Of a stretch of DNA of 64,000 nt, positions 44,476 through 53,072 are shown piece after piece; the first letter of the stretch is position 1, and the number at the start of each line of letters is the position of its first letter. Both the position numbers and the translations under genes were made by a program. Under the pieces are notes generated by a model, which did no database searches, was not told the origin of the DNA, and was given only the letters and a program-made list of their open reading frames with translations. Source of the DNA: Leclercia sp. 29361 (GTDB lineage: Bacteria > Pseudomonadota > Gammaproteobacteria > Enterobacterales > Enterobacteriaceae); the NCBI RefSeq assembly GCF_011290365.1, contig NZ_CP049786.1, forward strand, positions 4,588,001-4,652,000. The letters run 5' to 3'.

Positions 44476-45228
44476 TTATTCCGGGGTGCCGGAATAAATA
44501 TCAAACCGGTGCCCTTTGGTCACCACCGCATTGGTCGTCGCGACCTCCGCCAGCGGCGGGGCATAGTCCGGACGTTTAACCACTACCCGCTTCGTTGCCA
44601 GCAGGCGAGCAGGTTCCAGCAGACCATCTGCGTCTAAGTCCGGCCCCACCAGCGACTGAAACACCCGCATCTCTTTCTTCACCAGCGCGCTTTTCTGCTT
44701 ATGCGGGAACATGGGGTCGAGATAGACCACCTGCGGACGCGGGGTGATATCCGTCAGCGCCGTCAGGCTGGAGGCATGGATCAGCTGTAACCGCTCCTGC
44801 AACCATGAACCAATCTCCGGATCGGCATAGCCGCGGGCCAGGCCGTCATCCAGCAGGGCGGCGACCACCGGGTTGCGCTCCAGCATCCGCACCCGACAGC
44901 CCACCGAGGCCAGCACAAACGCATCGCGCCCCAGTCCGGCGGTGGCATCCACCACATCCGGCAGATAGCTGCCTTTGATCCCCACCGCTTTGGCGACCGC
45001 TTCACCGCGACCGCCGCCAAACTTGCGCCGGTGGGCCATTGCGCCACCGACGAAATCAACAAAAATGCCGCCGAGTTTCGGTTCGTCGCGTTTACGCAAT
45101 TCCAGATGCGCTGTCGTCATCACCAGCGCCATCAGGTTTTCTTCATCGTGTTCCAGCCCCCAGCGGGCCGCCAGAACAGATAAGGCGCCGTCTCCGGCGC
45201 CTGTCTCATCTACTAAGTGAATCTTCAC
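44476..45228 (-). CDS. rsmJ: 16S rRNA m2G1516 methyltransferase RsmJ
   Basis: Methylates N2 of G1516 in 16S rRNA. 250 residues, E. coli length. The SAM motif [17 protein letters not shown] is near 91-107 and the catalytic YLDPMFPHK near 167-175. It lies 7 bp downstream of prlC on the same strand, so it is in the prlC-rsmJ operon under the heat-shock promoter. Confidence 0.96.
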   Translation of the reverse strand: MKIHLVDETGAGDGALSVLAARWGLEHDEENLMALVMTTAHLELRKRDEPKLGGIFVDFVGGAMAHRRKFGGGRGEAVAKAVGIKGSYLPDVVDATAGLGRDAFVLASVGCRVRMLERNPVVAALLDDGLARGYADPEIGSWLQERLQLIHASSLTALTDITPRPQVVYLDPMFPHKQKSALVKKEMRVFQSLVGPDLDADGLLEPARLLATKRVVVKRPDYAPPLAEVATTNAVVTKGHRFDIYSGTPE

Positions 45229-45235
45229 GAATCAA

Positions 45236-47278
45236 CTAACCCTTGATGCCGTAATGCTCAAGCATCGCATCCAGCTGTGGCTCGCGACCACGGAAGCGTT
45301 TGAACAGCTCCATTGGCTCTTCGGAACCGCCGCGGGTCAGGATGTTATCGAGGAACGACTGACCGGTTTCGCGGTTGAAAATCCCCTCTTCTTCGAAGCG
45401 GGAGTAGGCGTCTGCCGCCAGCACGTCGGCCCACAGGTAGCTGTAGTAACCCGCCGCATAACCACCCGCAAAGATATGGCTGAACGCATGCGGGAAACGA
45501 CCCCAGGCCGGGCCAGGGATCAGGGCAACCTGCTTCTTGATCTCCGCCAGGGTTTCGAGCACCTTCGCGCCCTGCTCCGGGCTGAACTCAGCATGCAGAC
45601 GGAAATCGAACAGGCCGAACTCCAGCTGACGCAGGATAAACATCGCCGCCTGGTAGTTTTTCGCTTCCAGCATTTTATCCAGCAGCGCTTTTGGCAGCGG
45701 CTCACCGGTCTCGTAGTGGCCGGAGATAAAGGCCAGTGCGTCCGGCTCCCAGCACCAGTTTTCCATAAACTGGCTTGGCAGTTCGACCGCATCCCACGGC
45801 ACACCGCTGATACCGGCCACGCCTGCGGCTTCGATACGGGTCAGCATATGGTGCAGACCGTGACCGAACTCGTGGAACAGGGTGATCACTTCGTCATGGG
45901 TGAAGAGCGCAGGTTTGCCGCTGACCGGACGGTTGAAGTTACAGGTCAGGTAGGCCACCGGCTTTTGCAGCGAGCCGTCGGCTTTACGCATCTGGCCCAC
46001 GCAGTCGTCCATCCACGCGCCGCCGCGTTTGTTTTCGCGAGCATAGAGGTCGAGATAGAAGCTGCCGCGCAGTTCGTTTTTATCGTCATACAGTTCGAAG
46101 AAACGGACATCGTCGTGCCACACTTCCACATCGTTGCGCTCTTTGGCGGTGATGCCATAGATGCGTTTCACCACTTCAAACAGGCCGTTAACGGCTTTGT
46201 TTTCCGGGAAGTATGGGCGCAACTGCTCATCGCTGATGCTGTAGAGATGCTGCTTCTGTTTCTCGCTGTAATACGCGATATCCCACGGCTGCAGCTCATC
46301 GACGCCGAACTCCGCTTTGGCAAAGGCACGCAGTTGGGCCAGCTCTTTCTCGCCCTGAGGACGGGCGCGTTTGGCCAGATCGGTTAAGAAGTCCAGCACC
46401 TGTTGTGGGTTTTCCGCCATTTTGGTGGCGAGGGATTTATCCGCGTAGCTGTCAAAGCCCAACAGCTGCGCCAGCTCGTGACGCAGGGCGAGGATTTCCG
46501 CCATCACCGGGGTGTTATCCCACTTACCGGCATTCGGACCCTGATCGGAGGCGCGGGTGCTGTAGGCGCGGTACATCTCTTCACGCAGGGCCTGGTTGTC
46601 GCAGTAGGTCATCACCGGCAGATAGCTGGGGATATCCAGGGTCAACAGGTAACCTTCCTGCTCTTTCGCCTCGGCCTGGGCTTTCGCCGCCGCCAGTGCG
46701 CTCTCAGGCATACCTGCCAGTTCGGCTTCGTCGGTAATCAGCTTCGTCCAGCCCATGGTAGCGTCCAGCACGTTGTTGCTGTACTGATTGCCCAGCTCGG
46801 ACAGGCGGGTGGCGATTTCGCCGTAACGCTGCTGCTTGTCTTTCGCCAGACCGATGCCCGACAGTTCAAAATCGCGCAGGGCGTTATCAACCGCCTTTTT
46901 CTGGGCGATGTTGAGGGTGGCATAGTTATCGCCCTCACGGAGATCGCGGTACGCCTGGTACAGCCCTTCGTGCTGGCCGACCCAGGTGCTGTATTCCGAC
47001 AGCAGCGGCAGGGTTTGTTCGTAGGCTTCACGCAGCTCCGGGCTGTTTTTCACTGAGTTCAGGTGGCTGACCGGGGAGAAGATGCGGCCAAGCACATCAT
47101 CCACTTCCGCCAGCGGCTGACACAGGTTTTCCCAGCTGTAAGGGGCCCCCTGCGCAACCACGCTTTCGACGGCGGTACGGCAATCGTCCAGTGCTTTGGT
47201 GACAGCGGGAACAACGTGTTCAGGCAGAATGGAGGAAAACGGTGGCAACGAAAAAGGCGTCAGTAATGGATTGGTCAT
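45236..47278 (-). CDS. prlC: Oligopeptidase A (PrlC)
   Basis: Cytoplasmic M3-family zinc metallopeptidase that degrades short peptides, including cleaved signal peptides, and when mutated suppresses signal-sequence defects. The 680-residue product carries the zinc motif HEFGHGLHH near residue 470. The start at 47278 (MTNPLLTPFSLPPFSS) matches E. coli; 17 upstream codons are rejected. A consensus sigma-32 promoter lies 64 bp upstream of the start. Confidence 0.97.
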   Translation of the reverse strand: MTNPLLTPFSLPPFSSILPEHVVPAVTKALDDCRTAVESVVAQGAPYSWENLCQPLAEVDDVLGRIFSPVSHLNSVKNSPELREAYEQTLPLLSEYSTWVGQHEGLYQAYRDLREGDNYATLNIAQKKAVDNALRDFELSGIGLAKDKQQRYGEIATRLSELGNQYSNNVLDATMGWTKLITDEAELAGMPESALAAAKAQAEAKEQEGYLLTLDIPSYLPVMTYCDNQALREEMYRAYSTRASDQGPNAGKWDNTPVMAEILALRHELAQLLGFDSYADKSLATKMAENPQQVLDFLTDLAKRARPQGEKELAQLRAFAKAEFGVDELQPWDIAYYSEKQKQHLYSISDEQLRPYFPENKAVNGLFEVVKRIYGITAKERNDVEVWHDDVRFFELYDDKNELRGSFYLDLYARENKRGGAWMDDCVGQMRKADGSLQKPVAYLTCNFNRPVSGKPALFTHDEVITLFHEFGHGLHHMLTRIEAAGVAGISGVPWDAVELPSQFMENWCWEPDALAFISGHYETGEPLPKALLDKMLEAKNYQAAMFILRQLEFGLFDFRLHAEFSPEQGAKVLETLAEIKKQVALIPGPAWGRFPHAFSHIFAGGYAAGYYSYLWADVLAADAYSRFEEEGIFNRETGQSFLDNILTRGGSEEPMELFKRFRGREPQLDAMLEHYGIKG

Positions 47279-47341
47279 AAGCACTGTCCTGTTAAATGAG
47301 TGAATGAAGCGCGCATCCTGCGCGAGCATATTGTTTCCAGG

Positions 47342-47367
47342 ATGGGGTTAAGTGTAGTGAATTTCAA
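47342..47367 (-). promoter_or_regulatory. Sigma-32 (heat-shock) promoter of prlC-rsmJ
   Basis: On the minus strand, TTGAAA (47367-47362), a 14-bp spacer and CCCCAT (47347-47342) match the RpoH consensus in both hexamers and spacing. E. coli prlC is a known RpoH target. Confidence 0.9.
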
Positions 47368-47481
47368 TGGCTGAGGTGACAGAAAAACGCCCGCCAGGGC
47401 TGCGCTTACCAGGCCTGCGGGTAATCTGCACCTTTCTGCTGTAAACTGTGGCCAATCGACATTATCGGAACACATTTACCC

Positions 47482-48324
47482 ATGCTCAGTTATCGCCACA
47501 GCTTTCACGCGGGCAACCACGCCGACGTTCTTAAACATACCGTTCAGAGCCTGATTATCGAGGCCCTTAAAGAGAAAGATAAACCTTTTCTCTATCTGGA
47601 TACCCATGCTGGCGCGGGCCGCTATCAGCTGAGCAGTGCACACGCCGAGCGTACCGGGGAATACCTCGAGGGCATCGCCCGTATCTGGCAGCAGGACGAT
47701 CTGCCGGCAGAGCTTGAGCCGTACATCAACGTGATTAACCACTTCAACCGCAGCGGCCAGCTACGTTACTATCCGGGCTCACCGCTGATTGCCCGCCAGC
47801 TGCTGCGCGAGCAGGACAGCCTTCAGCTGACCGAACTGCACCCGAGCGATTTCCCGCTGCTGCGCTCTGAATTCCAGAAAGACAGCCGCGCACGCGTGGA
47901 AAAATCGGACGGTTACCAGCAGCTGAAAGCGAAGCTCCCGCCGGTGTCCCGTCGCGGCCTGGTGCTGATCGACCCGCCGTATGAGATCAAAAGTGACTAT
48001 CAGGCGGTGGTCGCGGGCATCCACGAAGGTTACAAACGCTTTGCCACCGGCACCTATGCCCTGTGGTATCCGGTGGTGCTGCGCTCGCAAATCAAACGCA
48101 TGATCAAGGATCTGGAAGCGACAGGCATCCGTAAGATCCTGCAAATTGAGCTGGCGGTTCTCCCGGACAGCGATCGACGCGGCATGACCGCCTCCGGCAT
48201 GATCGTGGTTAACCCACCGTGGAAGCTGGAAGCGCAGATGAATAACGTCCTGCCGTGGCTGCACAAAAAGCTGGTTCCGGCCGGTACCGGCCACGCCACC
48301 GTCAGCTGGATCGTGCCTGAGTAA
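47482..48324 (+). CDS. rlmJ: 23S rRNA m6A2030 methyltransferase RlmJ
   Basis: Methylates N6 of A2030 in 23S rRNA. 280 residues, the E. coli length; the N-terminal [19 protein letters not shown] is invariant in the family and the catalytic motif reads LIDPPYE near residue 163. It has its own promoter, divergent from prlC. Confidence 0.96.
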   Translation: MLSYRHSFHAGNHADVLKHTVQSLIIEALKEKDKPFLYLDTHAGAGRYQLSSAHAERTGEYLEGIARIWQQDDLPAELEPYINVINHFNRSGQLRYYPGSPLIARQLLREQDSLQLTELHPSDFPLLRSEFQKDSRARVEKSDGYQQLKAKLPPVSRRGLVLIDPPYEIKSDYQAVVAGIHEGYKRFATGTYALWYPVVLRSQIKRMIKDLEATGIRKILQIELAVLPDSDRRGMTASGMIVVNPPWKLEAQMNNVLPWLHKKLVPAGTGHATVSWIVPE

Positions 48325-48394
48325 TTACAGCAATCGGTGGAAGCTATTGATTTCAGGTATACAATCGCGGCAATTAACGATTAAGGATAAGACC

Positions 48395-49747
48395 ATGACT
48401 AAGCATTATGACTACATCGCTATCGGCGGCGGCAGCGGCGGCATCGCCTCGATTAACCGTGCGGCCATGTATGGCCAGAAGTGCGCCCTGATTGAAGCGA
48501 AAGACCTCGGTGGCACCTGCGTCAACGTCGGTTGTGTACCGAAAAAAGTGATGTGGCATGCGGCGCAGATCCGTGAAGCCATCCACCTGTATGGCCCGGA
48601 CTATGGTTTTGACACCACCATCAATAACTTCGACTGGGATCGTCTGATCGCCAGCCGTACCGCCTACATTGACCGCATTCACACCTCTTACGACAATGTG
48701 CTGGGTAAGAACAACGTCGATGTGATCCGCGGTTTCGCCCGTTTCGTTGATGCGAAGACGATCGAAGTGAACGGCGAAACGATCACTGCCGATCATATCC
48801 TGATCGCCACCGGCGGTCGTCCGAGCCACCCGTCTATTCCGGGTGCGGAATACGGCATCGACTCCGACGGTTTCTTTGAACTGCCTGCTCTGCCAAAACG
48901 CGTTGCCGTTGTGGGCGCGGGTTATATCGCCGTAGAGCTGGCGGGCGTGATTAACGGCCTGGGCGCAGAAGCGCACCTGTTTGTGCGTAAACACGCTCCG
49001 CTGCGCAGCTTCGACCCGCTGATCGTTGATACGCTGGTGGAAGTGATGAATGCAGAAGGTCCGCATCTGCATACCGAATCTATTCCAAAAGCAGTCGTCA
49101 AAAACGCCGACGGTAGCCTGACCCTGGAGCTGGAAGATGGTCGTAGCCAGACCGTCGATTGCCTGATCTGGGCCATTGGCCGCGAACCGGCAAACGACAA
49201 CTTCAACCTGTCCGCCACTGGCGTGAAAACCAATGAGAAAGGCTACATCGTTGTCGATAAGTTCCAGAACACCAGCGTGCCGGGCATTTACGCCGTGGGC
49301 GATAACACCGGTGCGGTTGAGCTGACGCCGGTGGCCGTGGCCGCGGGTCGTCGTCTCTCCGAGCGTCTGTTTAACAACAAACCGGACGAGCATCTGGACT
49401 ACAGCAATATCCCGACCGTGGTCTTCAGCCACCCGCCAATCGGCACCGTTGGTTTAACCGAACCGCAGGCGCGCGCGCACTATGGCGACGACCAGGTGAA
49501 AGTGTATAAATCCGCCTTCACCGCCATGTATACCGCCGTAACCGCTCACCGTCAGCCGTGCCGTATGAAGTTAGTCTGCGTCGGCCCGGAGGAGAAGATC
49601 GTCGGTATCCACGGGATTGGCTTCGGTATGGATGAGATCCTGCAGGGCTTTGCGGTGGCGCTGAAAATGGGTGCGACCAAGAAAGACTTCGATAATACCG
49701 TGGCGATCCACCCGACGGCGGCAGAAGAGTTTGTCACTATGCGTTAA
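48395..49747 (+). CDS. gor: Glutathione reductase Gor
   Basis: NADPH-dependent FAD enzyme that regenerates GSH from GSSG. 450 residues from ATG 48395 ([16 protein letters not shown]); 16 upstream codons are rejected. The redox disulfide is GGTCVNVGC (Cys42, Cys47), the NADPH-binding motif [15 protein letters not shown] is near 169, and the catalytic His lies in the C-terminal IHPTAAEEF. Downstream of rlmJ; ends in a bidirectional terminator. Confidence 0.97.
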   Translation: MTKHYDYIAIGGGSGGIASINRAAMYGQKCALIEAKDLGGTCVNVGCVPKKVMWHAAQIREAIHLYGPDYGFDTTINNFDWDRLIASRTAYIDRIHTSYDNVLGKNNVDVIRGFARFVDAKTIEVNGETITADHILIATGGRPSHPSIPGAEYGIDSDGFFELPALPKRVAVVGAGYIAVELAGVINGLGAEAHLFVRKHAPLRSFDPLIVDTLVEVMNAEGPHLHTESIPKAVVKNADGSLTLELEDGRSQTVDCLIWAIGREPANDNFNLSATGVKTNEKGYIVVDKFQNTSVPGIYAVGDNTGAVELTPVAVAAGRRLSERLFNNKPDEHLDYSNIPTVVFSHPPIGTVGLTEPQARAHYGDDQVKVYKSAFTAMYTAVTAHRQPCRMKLVCVGPEEKIVGIHGIGFGMDEILQGFAVALKMGATKKDFDNTVAIHPTAAEEFVTMR

Positions 49748-49783
49748 TGCAAAGTAATAAGCCCGGCGCCTTGCGCATCCATG

Positions 49784-49810
49784 AAAACTGGCAGTTTACT
49801 GCCAGTTTTT
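49784..49810 (+). terminator. Intrinsic terminator of gor
   Basis: AAAACTGGCAG-ttta-CTGCCAGTTTTT. The symmetric A and T runs make it bidirectional, so it may also stop the regulator operon arriving from the right. Confidence 0.9.
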
Positions 49811-49879
49811 CATTTACGGTTTCAGTACAACGTTAATTCACCGGGTCGACACGTCATTATAAAAAATTATTACGACTCG

Positions 49880-50530
49880 TTAAAACGTATTATTTAATAA
49901 AACAAAAAGTTCTGAATCAGTTTGTACCCCGAGTTTACGCATTGCATTACACTTATGCGCGCTGATAGTTTTGATACTTAATTGCTTCATACTGGCAACT
50001 TGCTGCAAATCCATCCCGTTAAACAGATGCTTTAGCACATCCGTTTCACTTGGCGTTAATCTGGATAACACTGTCTCATTTTTCTGATTAATACGGCTGA
50101 GATCGCTGCAGATTACAGGGCTTAATACCCGCTTGTGGGCAAACGCTTTTTTGAAGAATCCTTCTGTATCTTCCATTGACTCACCGCGCGCGATTACGCT
50201 GAAGTTTTGTTGATTGAGTAACTTCCACAACGCGTTGCAGTCATGGCAGAACGTGTATACCACTACGTTCAAGTCGGGATAATGCGACCCCAGACGTAAG
50301 AGAATATCCAGGCCTTGCTGCAGATCTTCTTCTGCGCTTTGCAGATCGGTAACGAGAATATCCACGGACTGATACATCATTGCTTCTGCGATTTTGCCCA
50401 GGCTCGACTCTTTGATCTGGATATCGCATGTCGGATCAATAGTCTGAATGAGTGTCGATAGTCCGAAAAGTGACAGAGGTTGGCTATCCATCAATGCGAC
50501 CGTTCGCGCAGGTGAGTAAGATAAATTCAT
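49880..50530 (-). CDS. LuxR-family (FimZ/RcsB-like) regulator, second of a pair
   Basis: 216-residue protein with a receiver-like N-terminal domain and a C-terminal LuxR helix-turn-helix (LTPSETDVLKHLFNG to KTISAHKCNAMRKLGV, about 155-200). The putative phosphoacceptor is Asp62 in ILVTDLQ, but the acidic pair near the N-terminus is reduced to a single Asp (LMDSQP) and the conserved Lys appears replaced (SVIARGE), so phosphorylation-independent action is likely. It lies downstream of a related regulator and the fimbrial operon, which it probably controls. No gene name can be given. Confidence 0.85.
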   Translation of the reverse strand: MNLSYSPARTVALMDSQPLSLFGLSTLIQTIDPTCDIQIKESSLGKIAEAMMYQSVDILVTDLQSAEEDLQQGLDILLRLGSHYPDLNVVVYTFCHDCNALWKLLNQQNFSVIARGESMEDTEGFFKKAFAHKRVLSPVICSDLSRINQKNETVLSRLTPSETDVLKHLFNGMDLQQVASMKQLSIKTISAHKCNAMRKLGVQTDSELFVLLNNTF

Positions 50531-50587
50531 AACGTCGTTACTCCTGACTGAGCCGGAGTTTCCCCCACAGGTTCATATGCACAATCT

Positions 50588-51298
50588 TTAATGGCAGACA
50601 ACGGGGCCAACTTTTGCCATCCAGGTGCCCTGAGCAAAGAGTTCGCTGTCATTATGAAAACCCAGTTTCACCATTGCATTACGCTTATGTGTGCTCACAG
50701 TTCGGATATTGCGATGCATCGTCTGCGCCACTCGAGAAACACTCTGACCTGAGAAAAGACAGGCAAGCACGTCCAGCTCCCGGGCGGTCAGCGACGGATA
50801 GGCTGGGGTCGCTTTAGAGAGCAGCAGTTTTGCTCTTGGGCTCAGCCACTGAGGTTTTCCGGACAACGCGTTGGTGACACACTGTGCCAGAGCCAGTACT
50901 GGCTCTTGCTTCAGTAAAATGCCGCTGACCTTCGATGACACCAACAGCTCAAGAACACGATGATCGCTAAAATCAGTACAAACTATAATTTTCATTAAAG
51001 GATGTGAGTCGTGCAGATGGGCTAACAAACGCAACCCATCAAGCATAAGTTCCTTTTCACCACAGAGATCCATGATAAGCAACTTTGGCAACATGCTGTC
51101 GATGCACTGCGAGATCCCGGCAAGATTTTGGACGTAGTTTACAGGCGCGGTGAGCCCACAGGACTGCGTCAATACGCGTTTGATACCCATTGCAGTGACG
51201 GGACATGCGTCCATGATCAATACGCCTTTCCTTACTGTATCTGAGGGAGAGGTGCATGATGCAAAAGGGTCAGATGTTGAGCTATCTACACTGCTCAT
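50588..51298 (-). CDS. LuxR-family (FimZ/RcsB-like) regulator, first of a pair
   Basis: 236-residue protein: a 23-residue Ser/Thr-rich lead, a receiver-like domain (VLIMDACPVTAMGIKRVL; candidate phosphoacceptor Asp77 in LLIMDLCG; Thr in IVCTDFSD; Lys in ILLKQEP) and a LuxR helix-turn-helix (LTARELDVLACLFSG to RTVSTHKRNAMVKLGF, about 169-215). More of the receiver residues survive here than in its neighbour. It is 102 bp downstream of the minor pilin on the same strand and 57 bp before the second regulator, so the pair likely forms one transcript. Fimbrial control is inferred from position. Confidence 0.86.
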   Translation of the reverse strand: MSSVDSSTSDPFASCTSPSDTVRKGVLIMDACPVTAMGIKRVLTQSCGLTAPVNYVQNLAGISQCIDSMLPKLLIMDLCGEKELMLDGLRLLAHLHDSHPLMKIIVCTDFSDHRVLELLVSSKVSGILLKQEPVLALAQCVTNALSGKPQWLSPRAKLLLSKATPAYPSLTARELDVLACLFSGQSVSRVAQTMHRNIRTVSTHKRNAMVKLGFHNDSELFAQGTWMAKVGPVVCH

Positions 51299-51366
51299 CT
51301 TACTTTCCTTGAATTCTTAGTAGCGTTCCGCGCGGAAGTTTGACCGAGAATGCTGCTTTAATTTAC

Positions 51367-51391
51367 GTGCGGAAACGTCCTGTTTCCGCAC
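51367..51391. repeat. Perfect 10-bp hairpin at the end of the fimbrial operon
   Basis: GTGCGGAAAC-gtcct-GTTTCCGCAC lies 10 bp past the minor-pilin stop. There is no T tract on the minus strand, so it could be a transcript-end stabiliser or a partial stop allowing read-through into the regulators. Confidence 0.65.
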
Positions 51392-51400
51392 TGACTTCTT

Positions 51401-51946
51401 TTACTGGTATACAAAGCTAAGCTGTACGACACCGTTGATGTCACCCGGTGTCGCTTTACCCGCCGAGCTGTAAGCACGGGCCTGCATATTAAAAGTCGTG
51501 CCATTGGTCTTGGAATCAATATCCTGAACCATCGTCGAGCCATTTCCCAGGGATGCACCTGCAGCGCTTTGCAGCTCGATTTGCACCTCAGTTGCTGATC
51601 CGGTGTTTTTGTACATTTGGGTTTCGGTGGTATCCGCCGTACCGTTCAGCGTCATGGTGGCTGACGTCGTCGTTGCAGGGCAACTATTCACTTCAATTGC
51701 AATAGGTTTCCAGGCAGTTGCCGAGCCTGCCGTAATCAGGGATGAAGCTTCAATACTGTCCCCCAGATCCACATTTACTCCGCCAGTAGGTATGTTGATA
51801 GTGCACGGCGAGGCTTTAATGGTACCTGTAATGTTCAGCTGAGTATCAGCAATAGCTGAATGCGACGCTATAACGGCCACCAGACCCAGAAGTAACGCTG
51901 GCGCTTTTCGCTTATTCGTCAATAAAAACGTTGATTCCTTCATCAT
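51401..51946 (-). CDS. Minor fimbrial subunit (FimF/FimG-like)
   Basis: 181-residue pilin. An extended signal peptide ends near residue 33 (SHSAIA-DTQLNITGTIK). The typical pilin disulfide is formed by Cys in ASPCTINIP and Cys in VNSCPAT. The C-terminus VVQLSFVYQ has the penultimate-aromatic beta-strand motif recognised by the chaperone. Last structural gene of the operon, following the adhesin. Probably a tip or adaptor subunit; its exact place in the fibre cannot be told. Confidence 0.87.
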   Translation of the reverse strand: MMKESTFLLTNKRKAPALLLGLVAVIASHSAIADTQLNITGTIKASPCTINIPTGGVNVDLGDSIEASSLITAGSATAWKPIAIEVNSCPATTTSATMTLNGTADTTETQMYKNTGSATEVQIELQSAAGASLGNGSTMVQDIDSKTNGTTFNMQARAYSSAGKATPGDINGVVQLSFVYQ

Positions 51947-51969
51947 TTTCCCTTACCGGTTTTCCGGGT

Positions 51970-53064
51970 TTATTGTATTTCAGCACGGATAGTGGCTGTT
52001 GCGGTGAAGTCACCCGTCTCAGGGGCTTTACCAGTGGTATTAAATGGAAATAAGCTGATCGCCGAGGTTCCCACCTGACTGCTGTAGTCCATTGTCAGCG
52101 GTAGCTCCCCGCTCTGAGGGGCGACAGGTGCCCCTGCAGGGTTCTGAATTCTGACACCAACATCTTTATTGGTTGTGGCCAGCGCAGTAGGGTCGGTCGC
52201 ATCCGGGGTGCCCTGGAAAGTGAGGCTGACTTTCACCCCTTCTGAAATGTTGGTGCACGCAACATCAAAGTTGACGGTTTTTGGCGTGAAGTTTTTGGCC
52301 TTTTCCCCTTTAGTGGCAATATTCCCGGACAGGATGTCGCCGAACGGCACGTTAATTACGCCACCGCCATTAATGACGCACGACTGAGGCACTGTCACCG
52401 TTCCGCTCATCCAGACGACTGAGACTGGTGTAGACGATTGCGATGTGGGGTCAGTAGCGACATACACATCTACCAGTTTGGTCAGAGGTATGGTTTGTAC
52501 CCCTACAAATGGCCGTATGAAGTAAAGGGATACATTCCCTTTCGATCCTGTGCTATAGACGGCGAAGCTACAGTTTTGTGACACCGACTGTAGATTACTG
52601 GTGCTTGGGAAGGGTGTTGGCAAATTCTTTCCAAGATTCCCTCCAACGAATACTGAAGTGGCGGCAGCCAGATAATCATTGATACGGAAATAATGGAGGC
52701 TACCATCGCTATAGACCTCCCCGGTATCCGGCACTTTTGCCGTGATAAAAGCTTCGGTATATTGTCCAGTACAAGCACAGACTACGCCGTAGTCCTGGTT
52801 TAGGTTCCACTGATAGGCATTCTGGACTACCCTTCCTGCGGTGTTTTCCGTCGGATTGTCTAACCTGTAGTCCATTATGAAGTTAAAGGCTTTTGATCCT
52901 CCTTGCGCCTCACACGTTCCCGCCCGGGCAGCCGTGCTTAACATCCCACCCGCCAGCATCAGGCAGATCAACGCACCGTTTTTTCCACCCAGATAACGGC
53001 GAAATAGATTGCGGCGTGAAGTGGCCTCTGCGAAAAATTGATTCGTACAATCGTTCATTTCCAT
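51970..53064 (-). CDS. Two-domain fimbrial tip adhesin
   Basis: 364-residue protein, twice pilin size, as in FimH-type adhesins. Residues about 11-50 form a long signal region ending ARA-GTCEAQGG. The N-terminal part (to about 215) with several cysteines (CEAQ, VCACTGQ, NCSFAVY) is the likely receptor-binding domain, and the C-terminal part (from PQSCVINGGGVI) is a pilin domain ending TATIRAEIQ. The start is taken at 53064, 8 bp after the usher stop; a second ATG at 53058 is possible. Receptor unknown. Confidence 0.85.
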   Translation of the reverse strand: MEMNDCTNQFFAEATSRRNLFRRYLGGKNGALICLMLAGGMLSTAARAGTCEAQGGSKAFNFIMDYRLDNPTENTAGRVVQNAYQWNLNQDYGVVCACTGQYTEAFITAKVPDTGEVYSDGSLHYFRINDYLAAATSVFVGGNLGKNLPTPFPSTSNLQSVSQNCSFAVYSTGSKGNVSLYFIRPFVGVQTIPLTKLVDVYVATDPTSQSSTPVSVVWMSGTVTVPQSCVINGGGVINVPFGDILSGNIATKGEKAKNFTPKTVNFDVACTNISEGVKVSLTFQGTPDATDPTALATTNKDVGVRIQNPAGAPVAPQSGELPLTMDYSSQVGTSAISLFPFNTTGKAPETGDFTATATIRAEIQ

Positions 53065-53072
53065 ATCCCGCC

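Noticed and set aside
47391..47424. Additional REP element between prlC and rlmJ
   Set aside because: Only a degenerate single unit; too imperfect to list as a BIME.
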